Below are positions 1 through 11,147 of a stretch of DNA of 64,000 bases, piece after piece. Position 1 is the first letter of the stretch. Each line of letters begins with the position of its first letter. The notes beneath the pieces were generated by a model. It searched no databases, was not told the DNA's origin, and saw nothing but the letters and a program-made list of their open reading frames with translations. The position numbers were made by a program, and so were the translations under genes. Source of the stretch: Halomonas urmiana (GTDB taxonomy: Bacteria > Pseudomonadota > Gammaproteobacteria > Pseudomonadales > Halomonadaceae); the NCBI RefSeq assembly GCF_005780185.1, contig NZ_VBUI01000013.1, positions 57,243-121,242 on the forward strand. The letters run 5' to 3'.

Positions 1-1359
1 GATCTCGTAGTAGCGGCGGATGTTGCGCACGTAGATCACCGGCTCGCCGCCCCGGGCGTAGCCGTAGCGCGTCTTGCTGTGCCACTCGCGCTCCTGCAGC
101 AGCGGCAGTGAGCCGCGCACGTCGCGCCACCGGTCGGGGTCGCCGCCGCGCATCTCGGTGATCTTGCGGGCATCGTATAGATGGCCGAGGCCGACGTTGT
201 AGGAGGCCATGGTCATGAACAGGCGGTCATCGCCTTCGATCGATGCCGGCAGGCGCTCCTCGATGTGGCGCAGGTAGCGGGCGCCGCCGTGGATGCTCTG
301 AGCCGGGTCGAGGCGATTGTCGACGCCGAGATCCCCGGCGGTGGCGTTGGTCAGCATCATCAGCCCGCGCACCCCGGTGGGGGAGGTGGCCCGTGGCTCC
401 CAGTGGGACTCCTGATAGCCCAGCGCGGCCAGCAGCTTCCAGTCGAAGCCGGTGTTACGGGCGGCCTCGCGGAACAGCTCGCTGTAGCGGGGCAGGCGCG
501 CGCGGGCGTGGGCGATGAAGGTCCGGGCCCCCACGTACTCGAGGTAGTCGTCGTGGCCGAAGTAGCGGGCGACCAGGGCATCGAGCTCCTCATCGCGGCG
601 CAGCGCGTCGAGGAAGCGATTGGCTTCGCCGACCAGCCCCAGCCCGCGGCCGGCGGGGAAGGCCCAGGCCAGGGAGAGCGGCTTGCCGAGCGTGAAGCCG
701 TCCTCGACCTCGGGGAAGAACAGCCGGTTGAGGCGGAACTGGTGCTCGAAGATCACCGCGGCATCCAGGGTGCCGCCGGCCACCTGGCCGAGCAGCTCGG
801 CCACCTCCAGTTCGGCGGACTCCTTCCAGCTGAGCCACGGATGCTCCTCCTGTAGCTCGCGCAGCACCCGGTCGGTGCCGGAGCCGCGCAGGGTGCCGAT
901 CTCGAGCCCCTCCAGTTCCTCGATTCCCTCGGGCGGATGCAGGCCGCGGCGATAGACCAGCAGCGGCTGCAGCGGCATGATCGGCCGGCTGAACAGCACG
1001 CCCTCGAGGGTCGGGTCCAGTGGCAGGGCGGCCGCGCCCAGGTCGCCCTCCTTGCGCACCGCCTCGAGCACGCCGGAAATGTGGTGGTCAGCGTCCAGGG
1101 TCAGGCTGACCCCCAGGTGATCGGCGAAGCGGCGCACCAGCTCGTACTCGAACCCGGTGGGGCCCTCGCGCCCCTCGTAGTAGGTGGTGGGGGTATTGCG
1201 GGTATGCACGCTGAGAAAGTCCCGGGCGAGCACCTCTCTAAGGTGCGACTCCTCCGGGGAGCCGCCGTGGTGGGGTAGCAACGCCAGCAGCAGGGCGCTG
1301 CACAGCAGGGCGGTCCCGCGCCAGTGGCGCCGGGAAGGGGCGGTCGCGAATGCGGGCAT
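1..1359 (-). CDS. mltF: Membrane-bound lytic murein transglycosylase F (partial, 3' end cut)
   Basis: The minus strand is open from an ATG at 1359 to the window edge, giving 453 residues without a stop. The N-terminus has a hydrophobic signal/anchor (about residues 15-30, [12 protein letters not shown]). A periplasmic solute-binding-like domain (SBP_bac_3 type, about 45-265) follows, then a C-terminal SLT transglycosylase domain with the catalytic glutamate E317 in GYQESHW. The family cleaves the glycan strand of peptidoglycan to 1,6-anhydromuramyl products at the outer membrane. E. coli MltF is 518 residues, so roughly 30-65 residues are missing off the left edge. It diverges from purL, a common gammaproteobacterial arrangement. 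Confidence 0.93.
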   Translation of the reverse strand, partial: MPAFATAPSRRHWRGTALLCSALLLALLPHHGGSPEESHLREVLARDFLSVHTRNTPTTYYEGREGPTGFEYELVRRFADHLGVSLTLDADHHISGVLEAVRKEGDLGAAALPLDPTLEGVLFSRPIMPLQPLLVYRRGLHPPEGIEELEGLEIGTLRGSGTDRVLRELQEEHPWLSWKESAELEVAELLGQVAGGTLDAAVIFEHQFRLNRLFFPEVEDGFTLGKPLSLAWAFPAGRGLGLVGEANRFLDALRRDEELDALVARYFGHDDYLEYVGARTFIAHARARLPRYSELFREAARNTGFDWKLLAALGYQESHWEPRATSPTGVRGLMMLTNATAGDLGVDNRLDPAQSIHGGARYLRHIEERLPASIEGDDRLFMTMASYNVGLGHLYDARKITEMRGGDPDRWRDVRGSLPLLQEREWHSKTRYGYARGGEPVIYVRNIRRYYEI

Positions 1360-1516
1360 AGGGGCGGCGTGCGGCGATGAGACCCTCAACCATAACCAGC
1401 TAATCGATGGCTGTCACCTTCGCCGATTTCTCGCGCCCGGTGCTTTCCAGTATCATGTGCGCTCGTTGCCGCCGGCCGCGGCCCCGAATTCCCCCCAGTA
1501 CCAGAGGCTCCAGGAT

Positions 1517-4500
1517 ATGCTCGAACTGCGAGGCGCGCCCGCCCTATCTGCTTTCCGTCATGCCAAGCTGTTGGACGCCCTGCGCGCATCCGTTCCCGAG
1601 GTCGAGTCCCTGCAGGCCGACTACGTTCACTTCGTCGACCATGACGGCGACCTGGACGAGGGCGAGCGGCGCCTGCTGGAGCAGCTACTCGACTATGGTC
1701 CTGCGCGCCAGGATGCGCCCCACGGCGAGGGCCAGCTGTTCCTCGTGGTGCCGCGCATCGGCACCCAGTCCCCCTGGTCCTCCAAGGCCACCGACATCGC
1801 CCACAACTGCGGGCTTGGCCGGGTGCGGCGCATCGAGCGCGGCATCGCCTATCGGGTCAAGGTGGCCGGGACGCTCGCCGAGGCCGCCTTCGAGAGCCTC
1901 CAGGCCGCCCTGCACGACCGCATGACCGAGACCGTGCTGGCCGATCCCTCCGACGCCGCCCGGCTCTTCGCCCACCACGCGCCGGCGCCGCTGGGCAGCG
2001 TGGACATCCTCGACGGCGGCCGCGAGGCTCTCGAGGTCGCCAACGTCGTGCTAGGCCTGGCGCTGGCCGAGGACGAGATCGACTACCTCTGCGAGGCGTT
2101 CCGCGAGCTCTCTCGCAACCCCTCGGACGTTGAGCTGATGATGTTCGCCCAGGCCAACTCCGAGCACTGCCGCCACAAGATCTTCAATGCCGACTGGCTG
2201 ATCGACGGCGAGCCCCAGGAGCGCTCGCTGTTCAAGATGATCAAGAACACCCACGAGCGCTCGCCCGGCGACATCCTCTCCGCCTACAGCGACAACGCGG
2301 CGGTGATCCGGGGCTCGGAGGCGCCGCGCTTCTATCCCGCGCCGCTGACCGGCCGTGGCGAGGAGCGCGCCGTCTACGGCGCCACACACGAGCCGATCCA
2401 GATCCTGATGAAGGTGGAGACCCACAACCATCCCACGGCCATCGCGCCGCATCCGGGCGCGGCCACCGGCGCCGGCGGCGAGATCCGCGACGAGGGCGCC
2501 ACTGGCATCGGCGGCAAGCCCAAGGCGGGCCTGACCGGCTTTACCGTCTCCAACCTGCGCATCCCCGAGTTCGTGCAGCCTTGGGAGGCCTTCGACTACG
2601 GCAAGCCCGAGCGCATCCAGTCGGCGCTTCAGATCATGCTCGAGGGGCCGATCGGCGGCGCCGCCTTCAACAACGAGTTCGGCCGCCCGAACCTCGCCGG
2701 CGTCTTCCGCACCTACGAGCAGGATGCCCTGGGGCGCGACGGCATCGAGCGGCGCGGCTACCACAAGCCGATCATGCTGGCCGGCGGCTACGGCAACATC
2801 CGCGACGGCCACGTCCAGAAGGGCGAGATTCCCGTCGGCGGCAAGCTGATCGTGATGGGCGGGCCGGCGATGCTGATTGGCCTGGGCGGCGGTGCGGCCT
2901 CCTCCATGGCTTCAGGCGCCTCCAGCGCCGACTTGGACTTCGCCTCGGTGCAGCGCGGTAACCCCGAGATGGAGCGCCGCGCCCAGGAGGTCATCGATCG
3001 CTGCTGGGCGCTGGGCGAAGGGAACCCGGTCCGCTTCATCCACGACGTCGGTGCCGGCGGGCTCTCCAACGCCCTGCCGGAGCTGGTCAAGGACGGCGAA
3101 CGCGGCGGGCTGTTCGACTTGCGCGCCGTGCCCAACGCCGAGCCCGGCATGAGCCCGCTGGAGATCTGGTGCAACGAGGCCCAGGAGCGCTACGTGCTCG
3201 CCGTGGCCCCGCAGGATCTTGACACCTTCGAGGCGCTCTGCGCCCGCGAGCGCTGCCCCTACGCCGTGGTCGGCGAGGCCACTGCGGCCCACCACCTGGC
3301 GGTGACCGACGGCCACTTCGAGAGCCAGCCGGTGGATCTGCCGATGAGCGTGCTGTTCGGCAAGCCGCCGAAGATGCAGCGCGAGTTCAGCCGCCAGACC
3401 AACACCCTCTCCGGCGTGATGCTCGACAACCTCGACCTGCGCGAGGCGATGGACCGGGTGCTGCGCCTTCCCGCCGTGGCTTCCAAGAGCTTCCTGATCA
3501 CCATCGGCGACCGTTCGATCACCGGGCAGGTGGCTCGCGACCAGATGGTCGGCCCCTGGCAGGTGCCGGTGGCGGATGTCGCCGTGACCACGGCGAGCTT
3601 CGACACCCATGCCGGCGAGGCGATGGCCATGGGCGAGCGGCCGCCGGTGGCGCTGATCGACCCGGCCGCCAGCGCACGCCTGTCGGTCGCCGAGGCGATC
3701 ACCAACCTGGCCGCCGCGCCGATCGCCAAGCTCGAGGACATCAAGCTCTCGGCCAACTGGATGAGCGCCGCCGACCATCCGGGCGAGAACCAGGCGCTGT
3801 ATGACGCCGTGCACGCCGTGGGCATGGAACTCTGCCCGGCGCTGGGCATCGCCATCCCAGTGGGCAAGGACTCCATGTCCATGCGCACCGCCTGGCAGGA
3901 GGAGAACGCCCAGGGCGAGGCCGAGGAGAAGAGCATCACCTCGCCGCTGTCGCTGTCGATCACCGGCTTCGCCCCGGTCACCGACGCCATGCGCACCCTG
4001 ACCCCACAGGTCAACCTGGAGCAGGATGAATCCGACCTGCTGCTGATCGATCTGGGCGCCGGCAAGAACCGCCTGGGCGGCTCGGCGCTGGCCCAGGTCT
4101 ACGGCCAGGTGGGCGACGTGTGCCCGGACCTGGACGATCCCGAGGACCTGCGCGCCTTCTTCACGGTGATCCAGGGGCTCAACGCCGAGGGCAAGCTGCT
4201 GGCCTATCACGACCGCAGCGACGGCGGCCTGCTGGTGACCCTGCTGGAGATGGCCTTCGCCGCCCACACGGGGCTCGAGATCAAGCTCGACTGGATGATC
4301 GACGAGCCCGTCGACGCCTTCAACGCGTTGTTCGCCGAGGAGCTTGGCGCGGTCATCCAGGTGAACCGCCGCGACACCGAGGCGGTGCTGGCGCAGTTCG
4401 CCGCGGCGGGCATCGAGACCTGCGGCGTTATCGCCCGGCCGCGCTACGACGACCAGGTGCGCGTGACGCTGTTCGAGGAGCCGCTGCTGGAGACCACCCG

Positions 4501-5467
4501 GCTGCTGGCCGAGCGCACCTGGGCCGAGACCAGCTACCGCCTGCAGGCGCTGCGCGACAACGCCGAGTGCGCCAAGAACGAGTTCGACGGCCTGCTCGAC
4601 GGCCGCGACCCGGGCCTCTCGGCCCAGCCGACCTTCGACGTCGACGAGGACATCGCCGCGCCCTATCTTCAGGCACCCCGGGTCAACAAGACCCGCCCGG
4701 CCGTGGCGGTGCTGCGCGAGCAGGGCGTCAACGGCCAGTTGGAGATGGCCTGGGCCTTCGACAAGGCCGGCTTCGAGGCCGTCGACGTGCACATGAGCGA
4801 CATCCTCGAGGGCCGGGTGAGCCTCGAGGCGTTCAAGGGCCTGGTGGCCTGCGGCGGCTTCTCCTACGGTGACGTGCTGGGCGCCGGCGGCGGCTGGGCG
4901 AAGTCGATCCTCTTCAATCCCCGCGCCCGGGAGCAGTTCTCGGCCTTCTTCGAGCGCGACGACAGCTTCTCGCTGGGTGTGTGCAACGGCTGCCAGATGC
5001 TCGCCCAGCTCAAGGAGCTGATCCCGGGCGCCGAGGCCTGGCCGCGCTTCGTGCGCAACGAGTCCGAGCAGTTCGAGGCGCGGGTCTCCATGGTGCAGGT
5101 GGAGGAGAGCCCGTCGATCCTGCTTGCCGGCATGGAGGGCTCGCGCCTGCCGATCGCCGTGGCTCACGGTGAGGGCCGGGCCGAGTTCCGCGACAGCGCT
5201 CACCTGCGCAGCCTCCAGGGCAGCGGCCAGGTCGCCCTGCGCTTCCTGGATAACCACGGCCAGGTGACCACCCGCTATCCGGCCAACCCCAACGGCTCGC
5301 CCTCCGGCATCACCGGCCTGACCACGCCGGACGGACGCGTGACCATCATGATGCCGCACCCGGAGCGGGTCGTGCGGGCGGTGACCAACTCCTGGCGCCC
5401 CGCCGAGTGGACGAAGGACGGCGCCTGGATGCGCCTGTTCCGCAACGCCCGGACCTGGCTCGGCTGA
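1517..5467 (+). CDS. purL: Phosphoribosylformylglycinamidine synthase
   Basis: 1316 residues, matching the single-chain proteobacterial PurL (E. coli 1295). It makes FGAM from FGAR, ATP and glutamine in purine synthesis. The start is the ATG at 1517 because [14 protein letters not shown] aligns with the E. coli N-terminus; the frame stays open upstream to 1184 but that part is not PurL-like. The FGAR synthase core carries [11 protein letters not shown] and the glycine-rich repeats. The C-terminal class I glutamine amidotransferase has GVCNGCQM with the nucleophile near C1156 and a late HPER motif. A strong hairpin follows the stop. Confidence 0.98.
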   Translation: MLELRGAPALSAFRHAKLLDALRASVPEVESLQADYVHFVDHDGDLDEGERRLLEQLLDYGPARQDAPHGEGQLFLVVPRIGTQSPWSSKATDIAHNCGLGRVRRIERGIAYRVKVAGTLAEAAFESLQAALHDRMTETVLADPSDAARLFAHHAPAPLGSVDILDGGREALEVANVVLGLALAEDEIDYLCEAFRELSRNPSDVELMMFAQANSEHCRHKIFNADWLIDGEPQERSLFKMIKNTHERSPGDILSAYSDNAAVIRGSEAPRFYPAPLTGRGEERAVYGATHEPIQILMKVETHNHPTAIAPHPGAATGAGGEIRDEGATGIGGKPKAGLTGFTVSNLRIPEFVQPWEAFDYGKPERIQSALQIMLEGPIGGAAFNNEFGRPNLAGVFRTYEQDALGRDGIERRGYHKPIMLAGGYGNIRDGHVQKGEIPVGGKLIVMGGPAMLIGLGGGAASSMASGASSADLDFASVQRGNPEMERRAQEVIDRCWALGEGNPVRFIHDVGAGGLSNALPELVKDGERGGLFDLRAVPNAEPGMSPLEIWCNEAQERYVLAVAPQDLDTFEALCARERCPYAVVGEATAAHHLAVTDGHFESQPVDLPMSVLFGKPPKMQREFSRQTNTLSGVMLDNLDLREAMDRVLRLPAVASKSFLITIGDRSITGQVARDQMVGPWQVPVADVAVTTASFDTHAGEAMAMGERPPVALIDPAASARLSVAEAITNLAAAPIAKLEDIKLSANWMSAADHPGENQALYDAVHAVGMELCPALGIAIPVGKDSMSMRTAWQEENAQGEAEEKSITSPLSLSITGFAPVTDAMRTLTPQVNLEQDESDLLLIDLGAGKNRLGGSALAQVYGQVGDVCPDLDDPEDLRAFFTVIQGLNAEGKLLAYHDRSDGGLLVTLLEMAFAAHTGLEIKLDWMIDEPVDAFNALFAEELGAVIQVNRRDTEAVLAQFAAAGIETCGVIARPRYDDQVRVTLFEEPLLETTRLLAERTWAETSYRLQALRDNAECAKNEFDGLLDGRDPGLSAQPTFDVDEDIAAPYLQAPRVNKTRPAVAVLREQGVNGQLEMAWAFDKAGFEAVDVHMSDILEGRVSLEAFKGLVACGGFSYGDVLGAGGGWAKSILFNPRAREQFSAFFERDDSFSLGVCNGCQMLAQLKELIPGAEAWPRFVRNESEQFEARVSMVQVEESPSILLAGMEGSRLPIAVAHGEGRAEFRDSAHLRSLQGSGQVALRFLDNHGQVTTRYPANPNGSPSGITGLTTPDGRVTIMMPHPERVVRAVTNSWRPAEWTKDGAWMRLFRNARTWLG

Positions 5468-5501
5468 TTCGCGAGGTGCGGCGCCGCTCGCGCCGTCGAT
5501 G

Positions 5502-5542
5502 AAACGCCGACGCCCGGGCCATGTGCCCGGGCGTCGGCGTTT
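5502..5542. terminator. 18-bp perfect hairpin between purL and the zinc-ribbon gene
   Basis: An uninterrupted 18-bp inverted repeat begins AAACGCCGACG, has loop CATGT and ends in CGTTT. It lies 35 bp after the purL stop and points toward the convergent minus-strand gene. A-rich and T-rich ends on both sides suit a bidirectional intrinsic terminator, though the U-tract is short. Confidence 0.75.
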
Positions 5543-5659
5543 CTGCGATGGCCTGTCTGGCGCTGCGCGTGTTATCGGGGCGTCATCAGTGCGCCACTGT
5601 GCGCTATCGATCTGCCGCCGGTGCGCGTCCGTTCGCCTCGGCCGGCGGGGCGAGGGCGA

Positions 5660-5872
5660 TCAGCCGCGATCGTCGTCGGCGGTGTCGCGACGCTGGAGCT
5701 GCTCCTCGAGCTCCTCGATGGCGTGGCGGAACTGTGCCTGGAAGTAGTCGAAGCGTCCGAAGTCGTAGTCGCACTCGGCGCAGTGAACGTGGTACTCGTC
5801 CTTGCGGCCGGGCGGGAATCGCTTCATGCGATGGCCGCACTTGGGGCATTCCGGGCTGGTCTTCACTTTCAT
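5660..5872 (-). CDS. Small zinc-ribbon protein of unknown function
   Basis: 70 residues from the ATG at 5872, chosen because AGGAGAGG lies about 6 bp ahead; an in-frame ATG 30 bp upstream has no comparable site. Two CxxC pairs (CPKC near residue 9 and CAEC near 31) separated by about 20 residues form a zinc-ribbon pattern, followed by an acidic, helix-prone C-terminal half (FRHAIEELEEQLQRRD). No signal peptide or membrane segment. I do not recognise the family by name; nucleic-acid or protein binding would be typical of such ribbons but is inference. It is convergent with purL and divergent from radD. Confidence 0.7.
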   Translation of the reverse strand: MKVKTSPECPKCGHRMKRFPPGRKDEYHVHCAECDYDFGRFDYFQAQFRHAIEELEEQLQRRDTADDDRG

Positions 5873-5985
5873 CTGCGCCTCTCCTGTTTCGGCTATGGGC
5901 AATCGATTCTTCCCTTGGTCCCTTTAGATATCATGGCGAAAGGCCGTCAGGTCAAGGCCCGTTCATCGCCGGCCGTGCCCCGCCG

Positions 5986-6013
5986 TTAAAATGAAAAATA
6001 ATTCCACTATATT
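5986..6013 (+). promoter_or_regulatory. Candidate sigma-70 promoter for radD
   Basis: TTAAAA, 16-bp spacer, TATATT inside an AT-rich patch that stands out from the GC-rich surroundings, about 95 bp ahead of the radD ATG. Weak -35 but good -10. Confidence 0.45.
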
Positions 6014-6109
6014 TTCCTTGCCGGCCGGGCCGGTCTATGGAGCGTCTGGCGCGCCTGACGCGGCCGACGCCGCCCGGTAGGATGGCGTCTTCGCCGACAG
6101 GAGGTGTCC

Positions 6110-7951
6110 ATGCCCGAGACGTCTGTGCCCCAGCTGCGCCCCTACCAGCACCAGGCCGTCACCCGGGTGGTCGAGTACTTTCGAGCCGCCGACGACCCCG
6201 CGGTAGTGGTGCTGCCCACCGGCAGCGGCAAGTCGCTGGTGATCGCCGAGCTGGCGCGCCTGGCCCGGGGGCGGGTGCTGGTGCTGGCTCACGTGCGCGA
6301 GCTGGTCGAGCAGAATCACGCCAAGTACCAGGCCTACGGCCTCGAGGCCGATATCTTCAGCGCCGGGCTGGGGCGCAAGGAGAGCGGCCGCCAGGTGGTG
6401 TTTGGCTCGGTGCAGTCGGTGGTGAGGCACCTGGAGCGCTTCGACGATGGCGCCTTCACCCTGCTGGTGATCGACGAGTGTCACCGGGTATCGAGTGAGA
6501 AGGAGGCCAGCTACCGTCGGGTGATCGACCGCCTGCGGCATGCCAACCCGCGCCTCAAGGTGCTGGGGCTGACCGCCACGCCCTATCGGCTGGGCCAGGG
6601 CTTCATCTACCACCGCCACCACCACGGCATGGTGCGCGGCGACGAGGCGTGCTTCTTTCGCGACTGCGTCTTCGAGCAGCCGCTGCGCCTGATGGTCCGC
6701 CAGGGCTACCTGGCCGAGCCCCGGCGGATCGATGCCGCGGTGGAGCGCTACGACTTCTCGGCGCTGGCACCGGCCTCGAGCGGGCTCTTCCGCGAGGAGG
6801 AGCTCAACCGGGTCGTCGCCGGGAACCGTGCGACCCCGGGGATCATCGCCGAGGTGATCGAGCGCGCCCGTGAGCGCCAGGGCGTGATGCTGTTCGCGGC
6901 CAGCGTGGCCCACGCCGAGGAGATCCTGGGCTATCTGCCGGCCGGCGAGGCGGCGCTGATCACCGGGGCGACCCCCTCGGCCGAGCGCGAGCGCCTCATC
7001 GCCGCCTTCAAGGCCCGCGAGGTCAAGTACCTGGTCAACGTGGCGGTGCTGACCACCGGCTTCGACGCCCCCCACGTCGACCTGATCGCCATCCTGCGCC
7101 CCACCGAGTCGGTGAGTCTCTACCAGCAGATCGTCGGGCGCGGCCTGCGCCTCTCGCCGGGCAAGGCCGACTGCCTGATCCTCGACTACGCCGGCAATCC
7201 CTGGGACCTCTATGCCCCGGAGGTGGGCAGCCCCAAGCCGGACGGTGACAGCGAGCCGGTGCAGGTGCCGTGCCCCGAGTGCGACCACCCCAACCTCTTC
7301 TGGGGCAAGCGCGACGGTGAGCTGGTCATCGAGCACTTCGGGCGGCGCTGCCAGGGGCTGGTGCCTTCTACTCGCGCCCGACCCCGCGCGAAAAGCGCAA
7401 ATCGCGCCAGCCCCCGCGCGAAAGGCACGTCCTCAAGGTCGGCAGCGCCGGCGATGGAGCAGTGTTCGTTTCGCTTCCGCTTCAAGACCTGCCCCGACTG
7501 CGGCGCCGAAAACGATATCGCCGCCCGGCGCTGCCAAGGCTGCCAGGCGCTGCTGGTGGACGCCGACGACAAGCTGCGCGAGGCGCTCAAGCTGCGCGAC
7601 GCCCGGGTGCTCCGGGTCGGCGGGATGCAGCTCGAGGCCACCGTCAACGGCCGCGGGCTACCGCGCCTCAAGGTCACCTACCACGACGAGGAGGGCGTGA
7701 CCCTGAGCGAGTGGTTCGCCCTGGAGACCCCGGCCCAGCGCGGCGCCTTCGCCGCGACCTTCCTGCGTGACCACCTGCGCGCGCCGGGTGCTCGCTGGTC
7801 GCCGACCACACCGGAGGAGGTGATCGCCGAGCAGCGCCGGCTGCGCGCGCCGGACTTCGTGGTGGGGCGCAAGGTGGGGCGCCACTGGCAGGTGCGCGAG
7901 AAGCTGTTCGACTACACCGGGCGCTATCGCAAGGCGGACAGTGTGGAATAG
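6110..7951 (+). CDS. radD: Superfamily 2 DNA repair helicase RadD (YejH)
   Basis: 613 residues. The ATG at 6110 is preceded by AGGAGG with 5-bp spacing; a GTG at 6104 lies inside that site. Walker A GSGKS (38-42), DECH box (122-125), LTATPYR (motif III) and the motif VI region [12 protein letters not shown] match RadD closely along the whole length. The C-terminal part holds zinc-finger cysteine pairs (CPEC, CPDC, CQGC) and ends with [10 protein letters not shown] as in E. coli. RadD acts in double-strand break repair with RecA and SSB. A basic, repeat-bearing stretch (about 7357-7454) sits between RRCQG and EQCSFRF, longer than the short acidic linker I recall from E. coli. Confidence 0.92.
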   Translation: MPETSVPQLRPYQHQAVTRVVEYFRAADDPAVVVLPTGSGKSLVIAELARLARGRVLVLAHVRELVEQNHAKYQAYGLEADIFSAGLGRKESGRQVVFGSVQSVVRHLERFDDGAFTLLVIDECHRVSSEKEASYRRVIDRLRHANPRLKVLGLTATPYRLGQGFIYHRHHHGMVRGDEACFFRDCVFEQPLRLMVRQGYLAEPRRIDAAVERYDFSALAPASSGLFREEELNRVVAGNRATPGIIAEVIERARERQGVMLFAASVAHAEEILGYLPAGEAALITGATPSAERERLIAAFKAREVKYLVNVAVLTTGFDAPHVDLIAILRPTESVSLYQQIVGRGLRLSPGKADCLILDYAGNPWDLYAPEVGSPKPDGDSEPVQVPCPECDHPNLFWGKRDGELVIEHFGRRCQGLVPSTRARPRAKSANRASPRAKGTSSRSAAPAMEQCSFRFRFKTCPDCGAENDIAARRCQGCQALLVDADDKLREALKLRDARVLRVGGMQLEATVNGRGLPRLKVTYHDEEGVTLSEWFALETPAQRGAFAATFLRDHLRAPGARWSPTTPEEVIAEQRRLRAPDFVVGRKVGRHWQVREKLFDYTGRYRKADSVE

Positions 7952-8059
7952 CCAGCGGTAATCGACCGCCTGCGCCATGGTCAAGGGGACCCGCATGGTA
8001 AAGGTTGTTAAAGTGGCATCACGGAGCAGGCAGGCGCACGGCAACGGAGGGTAGAGCAG

Positions 8060-10135
8060 ATGCTGCCAGACGACTTTTTCGCAAACCTGGTGGAGAAAGT
8101 GGATGACGTGATCTGGGCGGTCGGTTATCCCCATCTGCAGCTGGAATACCTCAATCCTGCCGCAGCTTCCGTTTTCGGACGCCCGGTTCAGGCATTCATG
8201 GAGGACCCGCGGCTCTGGTTGGCTATCGTCCATCCGGATGATCATCACGACGTTGCAGCCTCCCATGATCGCCTCCTGGAGCAGGGACACGTGGAGCGTC
8301 GCTATCGAATCCTGAGACCCGATGGCGAAGTGGTCTGGATTCATGATCGCGCCTGGCTGATGCGAGAAGCAGACGCTGAGCCGCTGCGTCTGTTCGGGGT
8401 CGCGCGGGATGTGACGCACGAAATGGCCGAGCAGCAGCGATTGAGCAGCACCTTGATGCTGCACCGCCGCTTCATGGAGAGTGCCCCTGACCCCATCTTC
8501 CTGGTCAAGGTCGAGCCGGACGGCACTTTCGTTTTTCGCTACAACAATCCTGCTCACCGGTTGCAGACCGGTATCCCCCTCGAGGTGCTACGCGACCAGA
8601 CGCCGGATACGTTGCTTGATGCGCCTCAGGCGGCGTCCGTCAAGGCGCGCTATAGCGAGTGCGTGCAGCTGAAGCAGCCCATCCAGTACGAGGAGCGTCG
8701 CGCTCTGCCGGCCGGCACACGTGACTGGCAGATCATGCTGGTGCCTGTGGAAGATGCGGCCGGCAACGTTATCGAGCTGGCCGGTATTGCGCGCGATATC
8801 ACGCTGCTCAAGGCGGCCGAGCGGAAGAGTCGCGGCGCCTTCGAGTCCCTGGATCAGCTGCTCCAGGCGAGCCCGGTGGTGATTTATGAGTGCCAACCGA
8901 CACCTGAGCTGATCCCGATCTATATCAGTTCCAGCGTAGAGAGGCTGACAGGTTACGCACGCAGCGAGCTCCTGGGTCGACCCGCCTGGCATGCCATGCT
9001 CCATCCCGACGATGCCCCTCTGGTCATGGATAAGGTGAAGGCCATGCTGGCGGGCGAAGGGCCGATCCAGCTCAATTACCGCCTGCGCCATCGGGAGGGC
9101 CACTATCTTCAGGTGCAGAGCGAGAAGCGGTTGATCTGCGATGAGGGTGGGCATTCCGTCAAGGTGGTAGGAGCGATTCTCGATATCAGCCACTCCATTC
9201 GCCTCAGCCAGCGGCTGGAAAAGCTGGCCCAGCAGCTGCCAGGTTTCATCTATCAATATCATCTCACCCTGGATGGCAAGGGCTGCTTTCCCTATGCCAG
9301 TACCAGCAGCCTGGAGATCTATGGAGTGCCCCCCGAGGAGCTGGCGCATAGCGATGAGGCGGCCTTTCGCAAGATTCATCCCGATGACCAGCCGGACGTC
9401 AAGGCTGCGATCGAGATGTCGGCCGAGACGCTGAGCCCTTGGCACTGCGAATACCGCGTCCTGCATCCCGGGGGGCAGGAGCTCTGGGTGGAAGGGAGTG
9501 CTGCGCCTGAGCGCCTGGCGGATGGCAGCGTGTTGTGGCACGGCTACATTGCCGACGTCTCGGAGCGCAAGCGACTGCAACTCGAACTCCAGAAGAGCGA
9601 GGCTCGCTTCCGTCGGCTGGCGACGGTGGACATGCTGACGGGTGCCCCAAATCGGCGCCACTTCATGCAGTCTCTCGATACCGAGCTGTCTCGCGTCAAG
9701 CGGCATGGTGTCGCCGCCTGCCTGGTGATGTTCGATGCCGACCACTTCAAGCGTATCAACGATACGTTTGGCCATGCCGCCGGCGACGAGGTGCTCAAGG
9801 CGCTGGTCATCGCAGGACGTGAGCAATTGCGCACCCCTGATATCCTGGGTCGATTGGGGGGCGAAGAGTTCGCTATCCTGCTGCCCGATACCTCACTCGA
9901 TGGGGCCCGGGGGGTTGCCGAACGTTTCCGCCGCGGCATTGCGGCCCTGAAGGTTGCCTCGGGGGATGCCAGCATCAGCTTGACCATCAGCTTGGGGGCC
10001 GTTGCGTTGCGCGCGCAGGATTCGCCGGATAGCGCCATGGAGCGAGCCGACAAGACGCTCTATGCGGCCAAGGCATCCGGTCGTGATCGCGTCTGTTGCG
10101 AAAGCGATGGCATGGGCGAAGCGACAATCGGCTGA
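8060..10135 (+). CDS. Four-PAS diguanylate cyclase
   Basis: 691 residues, no membrane segment. About four PAS/PAC units lie in order (roughly 10-130, 140-255, 270-390, 400-520), with HPDD-type turns and PAC ends such as FGVARDVT, AGIARDIT and ILDIS. A C-terminal GGDEF domain starts near 525. The active site is GGEEF (600-604), preceded by DADHFKRINDTFGH. An inhibitory I-site RxxD (R591-D594) lies the canonical five residues upstream. It therefore should make cyclic-di-GMP under product feedback, sensing a cytoplasmic or redox cue. GGAGGG precedes the ATG by 8 bp. Base composition is visibly less GC-rich than flanking genes. Confidence 0.9.
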   Translation: MLPDDFFANLVEKVDDVIWAVGYPHLQLEYLNPAAASVFGRPVQAFMEDPRLWLAIVHPDDHHDVAASHDRLLEQGHVERRYRILRPDGEVVWIHDRAWLMREADAEPLRLFGVARDVTHEMAEQQRLSSTLMLHRRFMESAPDPIFLVKVEPDGTFVFRYNNPAHRLQTGIPLEVLRDQTPDTLLDAPQAASVKARYSECVQLKQPIQYEERRALPAGTRDWQIMLVPVEDAAGNVIELAGIARDITLLKAAERKSRGAFESLDQLLQASPVVIYECQPTPELIPIYISSSVERLTGYARSELLGRPAWHAMLHPDDAPLVMDKVKAMLAGEGPIQLNYRLRHREGHYLQVQSEKRLICDEGGHSVKVVGAILDISHSIRLSQRLEKLAQQLPGFIYQYHLTLDGKGCFPYASTSSLEIYGVPPEELAHSDEAAFRKIHPDDQPDVKAAIEMSAETLSPWHCEYRVLHPGGQELWVEGSAAPERLADGSVLWHGYIADVSERKRLQLELQKSEARFRRLATVDMLTGAPNRRHFMQSLDTELSRVKRHGVAACLVMFDADHFKRINDTFGHAAGDEVLKALVIAGREQLRTPDILGRLGGEEFAILLPDTSLDGARGVAERFRRGIAALKVASGDASISLTISLGAVALRAQDSPDSAMERADKTLYAAKASGRDRVCCESDGMGEATIG

Positions 10136-10208
10136 GGGGCTCTGTCTGCGCAAGAGGCATCTTGCTAGACTGCCCCGTTGTTCCTGCGTCCCCGGAGAGG
10201 CACGCCGC

Positions 10209-11147
10209 GTGAGCGCCACCCCCGATACCGCCAGCCCCGAACAGACCGATGCCGCGGCCGGCCACGCCGACGTGCTGGGCCGCCTGTTCGACGAGCCGAT
10301 CACCGAGCTGCCCGAGGATCTCTACATCCCGCCGGAGGCCTTGCGGGTCTTCCTGGAGGCCTTCGAGGGGCCGCTGGACCTGCTGCTCTACCTGATTCGC
10401 CGTCAGAACCTGGATATCCTCGCCATCGACGTCGCCGCCATCACCCACCAGTACATCGAGTACGTGGAGCTGATGAAGGCCATGGAGATCGAGCTGGCCG
10501 GGGAGTACCTGCTGATGGCGGCGATGCTCGCCGAGATCAAGTCCCGCACCCTGCTGCCGCGTCCGCCCAAGGAGGGCGACGAGGACGACGAGGAGGACCC
10601 GCGCGCCGAGCTGATCCGCCGCCTGCAGGAGTACGAGCGCCTCAAGCATGCCGCCGAGGCGCTGGCCGAGCTGCCGCGCCTGGGCCGCGACTGGTTCCCG
10701 GCGCGGGCCGCGCTGCCGGCCCTCGAGGCGCGGGTGATCCACCCGGACGTGGAGCTCGACGAGTTGCTCGGGGCGTTGGCCGGCATCCTGCGCCGCGCCG
10801 AGCTCAACCAGGCCCACCAGATCAGCCGCGAGGGGCTCTCGACCCGGGAGCGCATGCTGACGATCATGGCGAAGCTGACGCGGGAGCACTACACCCCCTT
10901 CGAGGCGCTGTTCACCCTCGAGGAGGGGCGCGCCGGGGTGGTCGTGACCTTCATGGCGATCCTCGAGCTCGCCAAGGAGGCGATGATCGAGATCGTCCAG
11001 AATGCCCCGCTCTCACCGATCCACGTGCGGGCCCGGCTGGACGAGGAGGCGGCCTTCGAGGAGGCCCTGGAGGACGAGGCGGGTGACGAGCGCCCCTTCG
11101 ACGACGCGCGCCTCGATGATCACCAAGACGGGAGCAAACCGGCATGA
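10209..11147 (+). CDS. scpA: Segregation and condensation protein A
   Basis: 312 residues from a GTG at 10209 with GGAGAGG upstream; the frame is open further 5' but overlaps the cyclase gene. ScpA is the kleisin that bridges SMC heads with ScpB in chromosome condensation. The FEGPLDLLLYLIRRQNLDI block and EYLLMAAMLAEIKSRTLLPRP are diagnostic. An acidic linker (EGDEDDEEDPRAEL) follows and a C-terminal winged-helix part completes it. Its TGA overlaps the scpB ATG (ATGA), implying translational coupling. Confidence 0.96.
   Translation: MSATPDTASPEQTDAAAGHADVLGRLFDEPITELPEDLYIPPEALRVFLEAFEGPLDLLLYLIRRQNLDILAIDVAAITHQYIEYVELMKAMEIELAGEYLLMAAMLAEIKSRTLLPRPPKEGDEDDEEDPRAELIRRLQEYERLKHAAEALAELPRLGRDWFPARAALPALEARVIHPDVELDELLGALAGILRRAELNQAHQISREGLSTRERMLTIMAKLTREHYTPFEALFTLEEGRAGVVVTFMAILELAKEAMIEIVQNAPLSPIHVRARLDEEAAFEEALEDEAGDERPFDDARLDDHQDGSKPA

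Noticed and set aside
1184..1516. N-terminal extension of PurL
   Set aside because: Open by chance; it overlaps mltF's 5' end and does not resemble PurL.
2912..5359. 815-codon open frame antisense to purL
   Set aside because: Shadow of a GC-rich real gene; composition is His/Gly/Ala/Arg-rich with no domain, and purL is certain.
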